A DNA stretch of 64,000 nucleotides, from the NCBI RefSeq assembly GCF_014852685.1, contig NZ_JACZDF010000001.1, positions 248,001-312,000 on the forward strand, in the 5' to 3' direction. Below the pieces are notes generated by a model. It worked only from the letters and a program-made list of their open reading frames with translations, did no database searches and was not told the origin of the DNA. Source of the stretch: Flavimobilis rhizosphaerae. GTDB lineage: Bacteria; Actinomycetota; Actinomycetes; Actinomycetales; Cellulomonadaceae. Position numbers and translations under genes: made by a program. Below are positions 9,880 through 18,881 of this stretch, in pieces (the first letter of the stretch is position 1; each line of letters begins with the position of its first letter).

Positions 9880-9928
9880 GGGCGTTTTCCAGGGGAGGGG
9901 GGCGCTGGAGGTCGGTAGGATTGGGCGC

Positions 9929-11491
9929 GTGACTGCCTCCGACTCCACGCGTAGCGACGCGCCCGCGATCCAGGACCCTTCGGCCGCCCCGGCGGACGAC
10001 ACCCCCGAGCAGATCCGGGTCCGCAAGGAGAAGCGCGAGCGACTCCTCGCGTCCGGCCAGGAGGCCTACCCCGTCTCGGTGCCCGTGACGACGACGATCT
10101 CCGCGGTCCGCGCGCAGTACGGCCACCTCGAGGCGGGCGTCGAGACCGACGACGTCGTCGGCGTCGCCGGACGTGTCGTCTTCCTCCGCAACACCGGCAA
10201 GCTCTGCTTCGTCACCGTCCAGGACGGCGCTGGCGAGCGCCTCCAGGCGATGCTCTCGCTCGCGGCCGTCGGCGAGGAGCGCCTCGCGGCGTTCAAGGCT
10301 GACGTCGACCTCGGCGACCACCTCTTCGTCGGCGGACGGGTCGGCTCGTCGCGCCGCGGCGAGCTCTCCGTCTTCGTCGACACGTGGCAGCTTGCCGCGA
10401 AGTCGCTGCGCCCGCTGCCCAACCTCTACCAGCGGGAGGACGGCTCGACGGCCGAGCTCTCCGAGGAGGCGCGCGTCCGCCAGCGGTACGTCGACCTCAT
10501 CACGCGCCCCGCGGCGCGCGACATGGTGCGCACGCGCGCAGCCGTCGTGCGGTCGCTGCGCGAGAACTTCCACGAGCGCGACTTCATCGAGATCGAGACG
10601 CCCATGCTCCAGACGATCCACGGCGGTGCCGCGGCTCGTCCGTTCTCGACGCACATGAACGCGTTCGACATGGAGCTCTTCCTGCGCATCGCTCCCGAGC
10701 TCTTCCTCAAGCGTGCTGTCGTCGGCGGCATCGAGAAGGTCTTCGAGATCAACCGGAACTTCCGCAACGAGGGAGCGGACTCGAGCCACTCGCCCGAGTT
10801 CACGATGATCGAGGCGTACGAGGCCTACGGCGACTACGACACGATGGCCGCCCTCACGCGCGACCTCGTGCAGCAGGCGGCCGTCGCAGCCCGCGGCACG
10901 ACGCTCGTCACCCTCGCGGACGGCACCGAGTACGATCTCGGCGGCGAGTGGGCCGAGATCACGATGTACGACTCGCTCTCCGAGAAGCTCGGCGAGGAGA
11001 TCACCGCGGACACGACCGTCGAGCACCTGCTCGCGCTCGTGGAGCGCTTCGACCTCAAGGTCGACCCCAAGAAGCAGAACCACGGCAAGCTCGTCGAGGA
11101 GCTGTGGGAGCACCACGTCGGCGACCACCTCGTCGCGCCGACGTTCGTGCGTGACTTCCCGGTCGAGACGAGCCCACTCACGCGCGGTCACCGGTCCAAG
11201 CCGGGTCTCGTCGAGAAGTGGGACCTCTACGTGCGCGGCTTCGAGCTCGCGACGGCGTACTCCGAGCTCGTCGACCCGGTGATCCAGCGCGAGCGCTTCG
11301 AGGCGCAGGCGCTGCTCGCCGCGGCGGGTGACGACGAGGCGATGGTCCTCGACGAGGAGTTCCTCACGGCCATGGAGTTCGCGATGCCGCCGAGCGGTGG
11401 CATGGGCATGGGCCTTGACCGCCTGCTCATGGCGATCACGGGCTACGGCATCCGGGAGACCATCACGTTCCCGCTGGTCAAGCCGCTCTGA
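9929..11491 (+). CDS. lysS: lysyl-tRNA synthetase, class II
   Basis: Charges tRNA-Lys. The 520 residues have an N-terminal OB-fold anticodon-binding domain ([20 protein letters not shown], about residues 74-93) and a class II catalytic core. Motif 1 is around [20 protein letters not shown], motif 2 is [20 protein letters not shown], and motif 3 is [14 protein letters not shown] near the C-terminus. A 40-residue charged N-terminal extension precedes the core. The GTG start has TAGGAT ending 8 bases upstream, again suggesting leaderless transcription. A strong 25-bp hairpin follows the stop. Confidence 0.97.
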   Translation: MTASDSTRSDAPAIQDPSAAPADDTPEQIRVRKEKRERLLASGQEAYPVSVPVTTTISAVRAQYGHLEAGVETDDVVGVAGRVVFLRNTGKLCFVTVQDGAGERLQAMLSLAAVGEERLAAFKADVDLGDHLFVGGRVGSSRRGELSVFVDTWQLAAKSLRPLPNLYQREDGSTAELSEEARVRQRYVDLITRPAARDMVRTRAAVVRSLRENFHERDFIEIETPMLQTIHGGAAARPFSTHMNAFDMELFLRIAPELFLKRAVVGGIEKVFEINRNFRNEGADSSHSPEFTMIEAYEAYGDYDTMAALTRDLVQQAAVAARGTTLVTLADGTEYDLGGEWAEITMYDSLSEKLGEEITADTTVEHLLALVERFDLKVDPKKQNHGKLVEELWEHHVGDHLVAPTFVRDFPVETSPLTRGHRSKPGLVEKWDLYVRGFELATAYSELVDPVIQRERFEAQALLAAAGDDEAMVLDEEFLTAMEFAMPPSGGMGMGLDRLLMAITGYGIRETITFPLVKPL

Positions 11492-11511
11492 CCGACGTCG
11501 CCCCTGGTGAC

Positions 11512-11564
11512 GCACGAGTCCGGGCTTCTGGTCACCCCCGGTGACCAGAAGCCCGGACTCGTGC
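11512..11564. terminator. perfect 25-bp hairpin after lysS
   Basis: A perfect inverted repeat (11512-11536 with 11540-11564) with a CCC loop, starting 20 bases after the lysS stop. It lacks a T tract, as is usual for actinobacterial terminators. It faces the convergent permease remnant, so it may end transcription from both sides. Confidence 0.75.
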
Positions 11565-11578
11565 TACGCCCGCTCCTC

Positions 11579-11633
11579 CCCAGGATTCCGCGCGTATAGC
11601 TACTCGCAGCAGCCATACGCGCGGAATCCTGGG
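11579..11633. repeat. intergenic palindromic repeat family B, copy 1
   Basis: A 55-base near-complete palindrome. Outer 19-bp arms at 11579-11597 and 11615-11633 (core AGGATTCCGCGCGTAT) enclose a second, slightly imperfect inner dyad GCTACT/AGCAGC. A related copy with the same AGGATTC outer start and GCTACT/AGTAGC inner dyad lies at 23938-23986. Both sit between convergent genes. Confidence 0.85.
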
Positions 11634-11642
11634 TCGGTTGGG

Positions 11643-11903
11643 TCAGGCGGCGGCGTTGCGGCGCTTGTTGAGGATGTCGAACGCGACGGCCGCGAGGAGC
11701 ACGAGACCCTTGACGGTCTGCTGCCACTCGGCGGGCACGTTCATGAGCGACAGACCCATGTTGAGAACGCCCATGATGAGCGCGCCGATGATCGCGCCGG
11801 ACACCTTGCCGATACCGCCCGTGACGGCCGTGCCGCCGATGAACGCCGCGGCGATCGCGTCGAGCTCGAAGTTCACGCTGCGGGCTCCCCGTCGGCGGTG
11901 CAC
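11643..11903 (-). pseudogene. C-terminal remnant of a sugar ABC transporter permease (MmsB/XylH/GguB type)
   Basis: The 86-residue reading frame contains only the last membrane segments of a BPD_transp_2 permease: [37 protein letters not shown], then a final helix and the ending DILNKRR. Intact family members are around 400 residues, so roughly the N-terminal four fifths is missing. The leading MHRRRGARS does not resemble the family and the frame starts abruptly beside the promoter of the next gene. It lies near xylose genes, so it may be the relic of a xylose or multi-sugar importer. Expression is doubtful. Confidence 0.85.
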
Positions 11904-11920
11904 GAACGTACGATGGAGGC

Positions 11921-12106
11921 GTGCAACCCTTCCTCGACGCTGTCGGCGCCCTTGTCCCCTCGGTCGGCGTGGGCGTGCTCTTCTGGCTCGGCATCCGCGC
12001 GATCATGCGTGCCGACCGCAGCGAGCGCGAGGCGCTCGCAAAGTTCGAGGCCGAGCGCGACGGCGTCTCCGTCGCGCCGAACAACACCGCCGCGCGAGAG
12101 CGCTGA
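11921..12106 (+). CDS. small single-span membrane protein, function unknown
   Basis: A 61-residue protein: one membrane helix (about residues 8-28, [21 protein letters not shown]) followed by a charged cytoplasmic segment [19 protein letters not shown]. Small proteins of this type recur between lysS and lsr2 in Micrococcales. The GTG has both GGAGG directly upstream and TACGAT ending 7 bases before it. Function unknown. Confidence 0.7.
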   Translation: MQPFLDAVGALVPSVGVGVLFWLGIRAIMRADRSEREALAKFEAERDGVSVAPNNTAARER

Positions 12107-12274
12107 CGCTTCTTCTTGACGACGCCTCTGCGCGTCGAGGGGTGCCATTCTCCGGGCGAATCCCTGCGGCCCGACCCGTGATCCCCGCTGGCGCTTCCCC
12201 GTCTCATCAGGCGACCCTGGGCGGCAGCTCCCCAATAGTGGCAATATCGTGAGCCTGCGGCTGCACAGAATCTT

Positions 12275-12304
12275 TTGACGGCGCCCGACGTCCGTGAACA
12301 TAAT
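12275..12304 (+). promoter_or_regulatory. sigma-70-type promoter of lsr2
   Basis: TTGACG (12275-12280), an 18-bp spacer, and CATAAT (12299-12304) form one of the best housekeeping promoters in the window. It would give a 5' leader of about 34 nt carrying GGAGA (12334-12338) ahead of the lsr2 ATG. The rest of the gap 12107-12274 shows no gene; it includes a short A/T-rich patch near 12230-12250. Confidence 0.7.
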
Positions 12305-12344
12305 TGCTCGACCACTCACGCGACGACGAAGCCGGAGACAAGAA

Positions 12345-12677
12345 ATGGCACAGAGGACAGTGGTGATTCTCGAGGACGACATCGACGGTGGTGAGGCGAC
12401 CGAGACCGTGACGTTCGGGCTCGACGGCGTCACCTACGAGATCGACCTCAACGACAAGAACGCGGCCGACCTTCGCGCCGCTCTCGCACCCTGGGTCGGC
12501 CACGGACGTCGCATCGCCCGTGGTGGACGCGCAGCCGCCCCCGCCCGCACCGCTCGCAAGCGCGGCAGCTCGGATGCGACCGTCATGCGTGAATGGGCGC
12601 GCGCGAACGGATACACCGTCAACGACCGTGGCCGCATCTCTGCTGAGATTCGCGCCGCCTACGAAGCCGCTCACTGA
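12345..12677 (+). CDS. lsr2: Lsr2 family nucleoid-associated protein
   Basis: H-NS-like xenogeneic silencer and DNA bridger of actinobacteria. The 110 residues hold the N-terminal dimerisation domain (VVILEDDIDGG, TVTFGLDGVTYEIDLN) and the C-terminal AT-hook-like DNA-binding domain (MREWARANGYTVNDRGRIS). The core minor-groove element in Lsr2 proteins is RGR, here NDRGRIS. The linker is Ala/Arg-rich. The ATG has GGAGA 7 bases upstream and a strong promoter. A 16-bp hairpin follows. In many relatives clpC follows lsr2; here xylB lies convergently instead. Confidence 0.95.
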   Translation: MAQRTVVILEDDIDGGEATETVTFGLDGVTYEIDLNDKNAADLRAALAPWVGHGRRIARGGRAAAPARTARKRGSSDATVMREWARANGYTVNDRGRISAEIRAAYEAAH

Positions 12678-12717
12678 GCACGCTGCATTTCCCGGAATCG
12701 CCCCCGACGATTCCGTC

Positions 12718-12755
12718 CCGCGAGGCCCGACGACGACGATCGTCGGGCCTCGCGG
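12718..12755. terminator. terminator hairpin after lsr2
   Basis: A 16-bp perfect stem (12718-12733 with 12740-12755, core GAGGCCCGACGA) with a 6-nt loop, 40 bases past the lsr2 stop and between lsr2 and the convergent xylB. Confidence 0.75.
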
Positions 12756-12860
12756 CGTCTGGCACGTAGCGCGCAAGCGTCGGCCGATGATGGACGCACC
12801 ACGCCACCTCACGCCCTGCGGCTTTCCCAGGAATGCCTGGCGAGAAGGATCGGGTGAATT

Positions 12861-14318
12861 TCAAGCCCGGTCGAGGACGTGCCTTCGGGCGGCGGCATAA
12901 CGCGACCGCACGCGCTTGGTCGTCGCGCGTCCCTCCGCGCTGAGATCCGCACGCACCAACTCACCCGCACCCGCGAGATCGTCCCAGGCAGGCGGTTCCC
13001 CGCCGCCGGCGAGCGCCCACGCGGCCTGCCGTGCCGCACCGTCCGCGACGTACTCGCCCGCGAGCGGTACGAGCACGTCGACGCCGAGCACGACGGGGGC
13101 GATCGCGCGCACCGCGGGCGACTTCGCGCCACCGCCGACGAGGATCGCGCGGCGCGGCGTCGTCCCGTGCCGGACGATCTCGTCGAGTCCGTCGGCGAGC
13201 GCGCACAGCATGCCCTCGACGAACGCGCGGGCCATGTGCGCGGATGTCGCGTTCGCGAGCGTGAGGCCGTGGAGCGACCCGCTCGCGTCAGGCAGGTTGG
13301 GCGTGCGCTCGCCCTCGAGGTACGGGACGAGCACGAGCCCGTCAGCGCCCGCGGGCGCCTCGAGCGCGAGCTCGGCGAGACGGTCGTAGTCGACGCCGAG
13401 GACGTTGCACGCGGCGTCGAGGATGCGAGACCCGTTGAGCGTGCACACGAGCGGCAGAAAGCGGCCGGTCGCATCCGCGAAGCCGGCGACGAGCCCGGAC
13501 GCGTCGGACGTCGGGGAGGTCGCGACGGCGGCGACGACTCCGGAGGTGCCGAGCGACACCGAGACGTCGCCCTCGCCGAGGCCGAGGCCGAGCGCGGCGC
13601 CCGCGTTGTCGCCTGCGCCGACTCCGACGACGGCGCCGCGCGTGAGCTCGCAGTCCGTCGTGCCGGCGGACTCGCCGGCGCCGAGGACGCGGGGCAGGAC
13701 GACGTCGTCGCGACCGAGCGCGAGCGCGAGGAGATCGCGACGGTACTCGCCCGTCGTCGGCGACCAGTAGCTCGTCCCAGAGACGTCGGAGCGGTCCGTC
13801 GTGAGGTCCTCGAGCGAACGCGCCCCGCGCAGGCGCCACGTGAGCCAGTCGTGCGGGAGGCACACCGCCGCGACGCGCGCGGCGTTCTCCGGCTCGACGC
13901 GCGCGAGCCAGCGGAGCTTCGTCACCGTGAACGACGCGACGGGAACGGCGCCGACCGCGTCGGCCCACGCCCGCGCGCCGCGCTCGGGGTCGCCGTCTCC
14001 GAGCTCGGCGACGAGGTCGCGGGCGTCGGGGGCGGACGACGTGTCGTTCCACAGCATCGCGGGGCGGATGACGTGGCCGTCGGCGTCGAGCGCGACCATG
14101 CCGTGCTGCTGGCCGCCGACGGCGATCGCGGCGACGTCGTCGAGGCCGCCGGCGTCCGCGGCGGCCGCGACGAGCGCGTCCCACCAGGCTTCGGGGTCGA
14201 CGGTCGTGCCGTCCGGGTGCGAGGCGCGGCCCTCGCGCACGAGGGCGCCGGTTGTGGCGTCGCGGATGACGATCTTGCAGGACTGCGTGGAGGAGTCCAC
14301 GCCGGCGACGAGGGTCAT
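12861..14318 (-). CDS. xylB: xylulokinase
   Basis: Phosphorylates D-xylulose to xylulose 5-phosphate, feeding the pentose phosphate pathway. The 485 residues are a FGGY-family kinase: [13 protein letters not shown] near the N-terminus (phosphate-1 loop), [15 protein letters not shown] (substrate loop), [34 protein letters not shown], and [15 protein letters not shown] in the C-terminal actin-like domain. It is downstream of xylA on the same strand, separated by 164 bases holding GC-rich inverted repeats, which may set unequal xylA/xylB expression. The chosen ATG immediately precedes TLVAGVDSS, the expected family start. Confidence 0.95.
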   Translation of the reverse strand: MTLVAGVDSSTQSCKIVIRDATTGALVREGRASHPDGTTVDPEAWWDALVAAAADAGGLDDVAAIAVGGQQHGMVALDADGHVIRPAMLWNDTSSAPDARDLVAELGDGDPERGARAWADAVGAVPVASFTVTKLRWLARVEPENAARVAAVCLPHDWLTWRLRGARSLEDLTTDRSDVSGTSYWSPTTGEYRRDLLALALGRDDVVLPRVLGAGESAGTTDCELTRGAVVGVGAGDNAGAALGLGLGEGDVSVSLGTSGVVAAVATSPTSDASGLVAGFADATGRFLPLVCTLNGSRILDAACNVLGVDYDRLAELALEAPAGADGLVLVPYLEGERTPNLPDASGSLHGLTLANATSAHMARAFVEGMLCALADGLDEIVRHGTTPRRAILVGGGAKSPAVRAIAPVVLGVDVLVPLAGEYVADGAARQAAWALAGGGEPPAWDDLAGAGELVRADLSAEGRATTKRVRSRYAAARRHVLDRA

Positions 14319-14482
14319 GTGTGTGTCCAAGGGGGTGCTGGTGGTCGACGGGGTGGATGTGGCGAGGGCGGCCCTCCTGGTGGGGGAGGGCCGCCCGGCT
14401 GCGCCGGCCGTGTCGAGCCCCGTGAGGGGCCGGCTGGCGAGCGTGCGCGCCGGGGCTGACGGAGGATCCCCGGCGCGGCGTC

Positions 14483-15670
14483 TCAGCGAGCTCCGATGGC
14501 GTGCTCGAGCGCGAGCTGGTTGAGGCGGACGAAGCCGAAGCCGCGCGCGGCGACCTCGTCGACGTCGACGTCCTCGTAGACCGAGGTGTCGGCGAGGAAC
14601 GACTCGAGGGTCTCGTCCGCCGCGAGGGTCGGCTGGGCGAGCTCGAGGACGCCCGCGGCCTCGAGGGCCTCCTGGACCTCGGGGTCGGCGCGGAACGCGA
14701 GGGCGCGCTCCTTGAGGAGGAGGTAGGTGCGCATGTTGGCGGCGGCGGAGTCCCACACGCCCTGCACGTCCTCGGTGCGCGAGGGCTTGTAGTCGAAGTG
14801 GACGGGGCCGTCGTAGCGGGGGCCGCCGCCCGGGAAGCCGTTGACGAGGAGGTCGACGGTTGCGAAGGCGCTGAAGAGGTCGCCGTGGCCGAAGACGAGG
14901 TCCTGGTCGTACTTGATCGAGCGCTGGCCGTTGAGGTCGATGTGGAAGAGCTTGTCGGCCCAGAGCGCCTGGGCGAGGCCCGTCGTGTAGTTGAGGCCGG
15001 CCATCTGCTCGTGGCCCGTCTCGGGGTTGAGGCCGACGATGTCGCCGTTCTCGAGCTTCGCGATGAGTGCGAGGGCGTGGCCGACGGTGGGCAGGAGGAT
15101 GTCGCCGCGGGGCTCGTTGGGCTTGGGCTCGAGCGCGATGCGGAGGTCGTAGCCCTTCGACTTGATGTAGGCGGCGACGGTGTCGATGCCCTCGGCGTAG
15201 CGCTCGTGCGCGGCGTAGAGGTCCTTGGCGGAGTCGTACTCGGCGCCCTCGCGGCCGCCCCACATGACGAACGTGCTCGCGCCGAGCTCGGCGGCGAGGT
15301 CGACGTTGCGCAGGACCTTGCGGAGGCCGTAGCGGCGGACGCGGCGGTCGTTCGAGGTGAAGGCCCCGTCCTTGAAGATGGGGTGCGAGAAGGTGTTGGT
15401 GGTGACCATCTCCACGGTGATGCCGGTCTCGGTGAGGGCACCCTTGAAGCGGTCGAGGATGCGGTCGCGCTCGGCGGTGTCGGAGCCGAAGGGGACGACG
15501 TCGTCGTCGTGGAAGGTGACGTGCGCGGCGCCGAGCTCGGCGAGGCGGTGGACCGACTCGACGGGGTCGAGGTCGGGGCGGCTCGCGGATCCGAACTGGT
15601 CCTGGGCGCTCCAGCCGACGGTCCAGAGGCCGAACGAGAACTTGTCAGCGGGGGTGGGGGTGAGCGACAT
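14483..15670 (-). CDS. xylA: xylose isomerase
   Basis: Interconverts D-xylose and D-xylulose with two divalent metals. The 395 residues belong to the class I (actinobacterial) group: [30 protein letters not shown] (catalytic His and Asp), [36 protein letters not shown] (metal Glu) and [22 protein letters not shown] lies just upstream of the ATG. It is divergent from xylR with a shared 65-base promoter region, the usual layout for repression by a ROK regulator. Confidence 0.97.
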   Translation of the reverse strand: MSLTPTPADKFSFGLWTVGWSAQDQFGSASRPDLDPVESVHRLAELGAAHVTFHDDDVVPFGSDTAERDRILDRFKGALTETGITVEMVTTNTFSHPIFKDGAFTSNDRRVRRYGLRKVLRNVDLAAELGASTFVMWGGREGAEYDSAKDLYAAHERYAEGIDTVAAYIKSKGYDLRIALEPKPNEPRGDILLPTVGHALALIAKLENGDIVGLNPETGHEQMAGLNYTTGLAQALWADKLFHIDLNGQRSIKYDQDLVFGHGDLFSAFATVDLLVNGFPGGGPRYDGPVHFDYKPSRTEDVQGVWDSAAANMRTYLLLKERALAFRADPEVQEALEAAGVLELAQPTLAADETLESFLADTSVYEDVDVDEVAARGFGFVRLNQLALEHAIGAR

Positions 15671-15685
15671 GGGGTCTCCTCGTCG

Positions 15686-15710
15686 AGATTTGTATTGTGG
15701 ATGAACTTAT
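15686..15710. promoter_or_regulatory. candidate XylR operator between xylA and xylR
   Basis: The xylA-xylR gap holds one clearly A/T-rich island in otherwise very GC-rich DNA (ATTTGTATTGTGG followed by ATGAACTTAT). It covers where the xylA promoter must lie. Position and composition suggest the ROK-repressor site; no clean dyad is visible, so the exact site is uncertain. Confidence 0.5.
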
Positions 15711-15735
15711 CGCCGTCCGGCGGTAGGGTCAACCC

Positions 15736-16959
15736 ATGCCGACAAGCAAGCAGCCCCCACGCCGCGGACCCGCCCGGGGAACCGCCGCGCGTCAGGCGAG
15801 CCTGCGCGAGCACAACCTCTCGCTCGTCCTCGGCCACGTGCTCGACGCCGACGCCCCTGTCTCCCGCGCCGACCTCGCCGCCGCGACCGGCCTCACGCGC
15901 GCGACGGTCTCCGCGCTCGTCGACCTCCTCGTCGAGTCCCGCGTCCTCGCCGAGGGCGAGCCCGTCCAGACCGGCACCGCCGGACGCCCTGCCGTCCCGC
16001 TCACGCCCGCCCGCGGAACCCTCGCCGGCCTCGGCCTCGAGGTCAACGTCGACTACCTCGGGGTGCGTGCCGTCGACCTTGCGGGAGACGTCCTTGCCGA
16101 CGTCGTCGTCCCCGGCGACCACCACGCGTCCGACCCCGCCGTCGTCCTCGCGGACCTCGCCGCCCGCGCCGCGGACGTCGCCCACGACCTCGAAGCGCGC
16201 GGCGTCGACGTCGTCGGCGCAAGCCTCGCCCTGCCAGGCCTCGTCGACCCGTCCGCCGACCGGCTCCGCGTCGCTCCCAACCTCGGCTGGGCCGACGTCG
16301 ACCTCTCCGCGCTGCGCGAGGTTGCTCCGTTCGACCGCCTCGGTCTCACCGTCACGAACGAGGCCAACCTCGCGGCCGTCGCCGAGTGGCGCGCCCGCAG
16401 GCGCGCCCTGCCGAGCTTCCTCTACGTCTCGGGCGAGGTCGGCATCGGTGGCGCCCTCGTCCACGAGCACGCCGTCTTCGGAGGCGTCCGAGGCTGGTCG
16501 GGCGAGCTCGGCCACACGACCGTCGAGCCCGACGGCCCCCTGTGCGCGTGCGGCGCCCACGGCTGCCTCGAGGCCTATGCGGGCAAGGACGCGCTCATGA
16601 TCGCGGCGGGCCTCGACCGGCTCGGTCCCCTCGTCGACCTCTGTGCCCGGGCCGACGAGGGCGACGCGCCGGCGCTCGCCGCCCTCGCGCGAGGTGGCTG
16701 GGCGCTCGGCGTCGCGCTCGCGAGCTTCGTCAACCTCACCGACGTCGCGCACATCGTCCTCGGCGGCATCTACGGTCCGCTCGAGCCCTACCTGCGCGCG
16801 CACGTCGCCGCGGAGCTCGAGGCGCGCGTGCTCACGGCGCCGCGCGAGGACCTCGTCGTCGAGCCGTCGCTCGCGGGTGCCGAGGCCGCGATGACGGGGG
16901 GAGCGGTCGAGGTCCTCCGCGGCCTCGCCGCCGACCCGTCCTCCCGCCTCCCCGCCTGA
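15736..16959 (+). CDS. xylR: ROK family transcriptional regulator of xylose genes
   Basis: A 407-residue repressor. The N-terminal winged helix-turn-helix (HVLDADAPVSRADLAAATGL then TRATVSALVDLLVE, about residues 33-70) precedes a ROK sugar-kinase-like domain. The ROK signature GWSGELGHTTVEPDG and the zinc-binding CACGAHGCLEAYAG (CxCGxxGCLE) are intact. It is divergent from xylA, so it most likely binds the shared promoter and releases on xylose. TAGGGT ends 7 bases before the ATG, suggesting a leaderless transcript. Confidence 0.9.
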   Translation: MPTSKQPPRRGPARGTAARQASLREHNLSLVLGHVLDADAPVSRADLAAATGLTRATVSALVDLLVESRVLAEGEPVQTGTAGRPAVPLTPARGTLAGLGLEVNVDYLGVRAVDLAGDVLADVVVPGDHHASDPAVVLADLAARAADVAHDLEARGVDVVGASLALPGLVDPSADRLRVAPNLGWADVDLSALREVAPFDRLGLTVTNEANLAAVAEWRARRRALPSFLYVSGEVGIGGALVHEHAVFGGVRGWSGELGHTTVEPDGPLCACGAHGCLEAYAGKDALMIAAGLDRLGPLVDLCARADEGDAPALAALARGGWALGVALASFVNLTDVAHIVLGGIYGPLEPYLRAHVAAELEARVLTAPREDLVVEPSLAGAEAAMTGGAVEVLRGLAADPSSRLPA

Positions 16960-16983
16960 CCCCCACCCCCACTCCCGGACTTT

Positions 16984-17053
16984 CGCGAGATAGCGCTCCC
17001 CGGCCGAGATAGCGGTCTGCAGACGCTATCTCGGCGCGGGGCCGCTATCTCGG
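16984..17053. repeat. intergenic palindromic repeat family A, copy 2
   Basis: The same four-arm arrangement as at 9809-9879: GAGATAGCG cores near 16984 and 17004, inverted CGCTATCTC cores near 17024 and 17043. The flanks differ between the two copies, so the arms rather than the whole sequence are conserved. It lies between xylR and the lactonase gene. Confidence 0.9.
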
Positions 17054-17147
17054 CGACGTCCCGGGGCACGGGGATCGTGCGGGGTGGGGCGTGCTGGTTG
17101 GATGGGGACATCCCCGGCGGCAGCGCCGCCCCGACGGAAGGATCCCC

Positions 17148-18263
17148 GTGGACCCCGTGCGCCTGTGGCTCGGCACCTACCCGAGCAGCGACGACGCCCC
17201 CGAGCAGCCCTCGGGCGTGCGCCGCGTCGACCTCCTGCCCGACGGCACCCTCGTCGACCGCGGCACCGCTGCCGAGCTGCCCCACGCCTCCTGGGTCGAG
17301 CTCCACCCCGCGGGCCGCACCCTCTGGGCGACGAGCGAGACGCCCGACGGTCTTGTCGTCGCCTACGACGTCGACGGCGACACCCTCACCGAGGTTGCAC
17401 GCCTCGCCGCAGGCGGCGACTACCCGTGCCACCTCGCGATCGTCGCGGGCCCGCACGACGGCGCCCTGCTCGTCTCGAACTACGGCTCAGGCACGCTCAC
17501 GGTCGTGCCGCTCGACGCCGACGGCCGCCCGACGGGTGACGGCGTCACGCACGTCCACCTCGGCTCGGGCCCGAACCCCGACCGCCAGGGCGAGGCGCAC
17601 GTCCACTCCGCGTGGGAGCTGCCCGGCGGCGCGTCCGCGTGGGTCGCCGACCTCGGCACGGACGAGCTCCGCCGCTACTCGCTGCGGCCTTCGGGTGCGG
17701 AGGGGGAGGTCCGCGTCGAGGCCGACGGCATCGGTGCGCGCGTCACGCCCGGGTCGGGCCCGCGCCACGTCGCGGTCCACCCCGACGGCGTCGCGTTCGT
17801 CGTCGGCGAGCTCGACTCGCGCGTGACGACCTTTGTCCTCGACGCCGACGGCGCAGGGGTCGCGGTCGGGGAGCAGGCTGCCTGCACGACCCCGCCCTCG
17901 GAGCGCGGCTCCTACCCCGCGCACGTCTCGCTCTCGGCCGACGGCACGCGCCTCCACGTCACCGTGCGCGGCCCCGACGTCCTCGCGACGTTCGCCGTCG
18001 AGCGCGACGCGGAGGGTCGCCCGACGGTCCTCCGGCACCTCGCTGACACCCCGCTCGGCGCGTCGTGGCCCCGCCATCACGCGCTCGTCGCGCAGGTCGG
18101 CGCCGACGGTGCCGTGACCTCGGGGGAGGGCGGCGACCTCGTGCTCGTCGCGTCGCAGGGCGACGCGTGCCTCGTCGCCGTGCGCGTCGCGGAGGACGGC
18201 TCGGGCGAGGTCGTCGGCCGGCTCGACCTGCCGGTGAAGCCGAGCTGCGTCGTCGTCGCCTGA
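17148..18263 (+). CDS. lactonase family protein (Pgl/YbhE-type seven-bladed beta-propeller)
   Basis: A 371-residue cytoplasmic protein with repeated blade motifs (ASWVELHPAGRTLWATSETP, GSGPRHVAVHPDGVAFVVGE, YPAHVSLSADGTRLHVTVRG). This is the fold of YbhE 6-phosphogluconolactonase and carboxy-muconate cyclase relatives. Its place after the xylose genes fits sugar-lactone hydrolysis, but the family also includes uncharacterised members, so the substrate is inferred. GGAAGG lies 7 bases before the GTG, fixing the start; an upstream in-frame extension lacks family similarity. Confidence 0.85.
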   Translation: MDPVRLWLGTYPSSDDAPEQPSGVRRVDLLPDGTLVDRGTAAELPHASWVELHPAGRTLWATSETPDGLVVAYDVDGDTLTEVARLAAGGDYPCHLAIVAGPHDGALLVSNYGSGTLTVVPLDADGRPTGDGVTHVHLGSGPNPDRQGEAHVHSAWELPGGASAWVADLGTDELRRYSLRPSGAEGEVRVEADGIGARVTPGSGPRHVAVHPDGVAFVVGELDSRVTTFVLDADGAGVAVGEQAACTTPPSERGSYPAHVSLSADGTRLHVTVRGPDVLATFAVERDAEGRPTVLRHLADTPLGASWPRHHALVAQVGADGAVTSGEGGDLVLVASQGDACLVAVRVAEDGSGEVVGRLDLPVKPSCVVVA

Positions 18264-18286
18264 CGACGCGCCCCGACGCACGGGGA

Positions 18287-18399
18287 CGACTCGGAGGGCC
18301 CCAGCACCGTTCGACGGTGCTGGGGCCCTACGAGTCGACAGAACTGGGCGACTCGTAGGTCTGGAGCGCCGTTCGATGGTGCTGGAGACCTACGAGTCG
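18287..18399. repeat. intergenic palindromic repeat family C, two tandem hairpins
   Basis: Hairpin 1 (18287-18309 with 18315-18337) is a 23-bp stem with one mismatch and loop TTCGA. Hairpin 2 (18349-18399) has 14-bp perfect outer arms and the same loop. Both share CGACTCG outer ends and a GCACC(G)TTCGA(T)GGTGCT-like core. Located between the convergent lactonase and ferredoxin genes. Related copies lie at 33439-33552, with a degenerate one at 32610-32660. Confidence 0.9.
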
Positions 18400-18425
18400 A
18401 GGGTGAGCGGGGAGGGGGGCTCGGA

Positions 18426-18731
18426 TCAGGCGATGCCTGCGCGGCCGAGCTCGATCGCGACGACCTCGGTGAGCAGCGGCACGCACTTGCCGCACGATCC
18501 GCCCGCGCGTGTGCAGCGCTGGATCTCCTCGAGCGACGTGCAGCCGGCCTCGTGGACGAGCCCGCGCAGCTCGCCCGCGGTGACGTTCGTGCAGTGACAG
18601 ACGATGTACTCGTCGGCCAGCGTCGCGGCGTCGACGACGGGTGCGGACGCGTCGACAACGGCAGGCTCCGCGGCGAGCTTGGCGCGCAGCGCCTCGAGCG
18701 GGTTGGGGGTCGTGCCCGACGGTGCAGTCAT
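18426..18731 (-). CDS. Bfd-like [2Fe-2S] binding protein
   Basis: A 101-residue protein with the BFD-like fold: VCHCTNVTAGELRGLVHEAG, then CTSLEEIQRCTRAGGSCGKC. Four cysteines (C45, C47, C80, C83) can ligate a [2Fe-2S] cluster in the C-x-C...C-x2-C pattern of bacterioferritin-associated ferredoxins and NirB/NasB-like domains. About 40 extra N-terminal residues are unstructured. Likely role: iron release from bacterioferritin or electron transfer; no bacterioferritin gene is nearby. A TTAAAT hexamer (18748-18753, minus strand) is a likely -10. Confidence 0.85.
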   Translation of the reverse strand: MTAPSGTTPNPLEALRAKLAAEPAVVDASAPVVDAATLADEYIVCHCTNVTAGELRGLVHEAGCTSLEEIQRCTRAGGSCGKCVPLLTEVVAIELGRAGIA

Positions 18732-18881
18732 AGGACCACTCTCTGCGATTTAACACGGGACGACGTAGGACTTCCGGCCCATCATCCGGTCTTTCGGTGT
18801 CGATCCGGACATGGATGTCCCGCCCTGTGAGGGCCGCGACACGACCCGCCGCAGGACGCACTGGTGGCCGATACTGGGGGC

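Noticed and set aside
9809-9928. Hairpins before lysS as a T-box
   Set aside because: No T-box sequence or specifier loop is visible, the same element occurs before an unrelated lactonase gene, and lysS appears to be leaderless.
11643-11903. Permease fragment as a complete small transporter protein
   Set aside because: It covers only the final segments of a roughly 400-residue family and cannot form a permease.
15671-15735. xylA leader as a riboswitch
   Set aside because: The gap is only 65 bases, shared by two divergent genes, with no conserved fold; repression by the ROK protein explains it.
13342-16803. Very long open frames antisense to xylB, xylA and xylR (for example a minus-strand frame of over 1100 codons)
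   Set aside because: High-GC codon bias keeps antisense frames open; the translations are Arg/Ala/Pro-rich with no motifs, while the opposite strands encode clear xylose enzymes.
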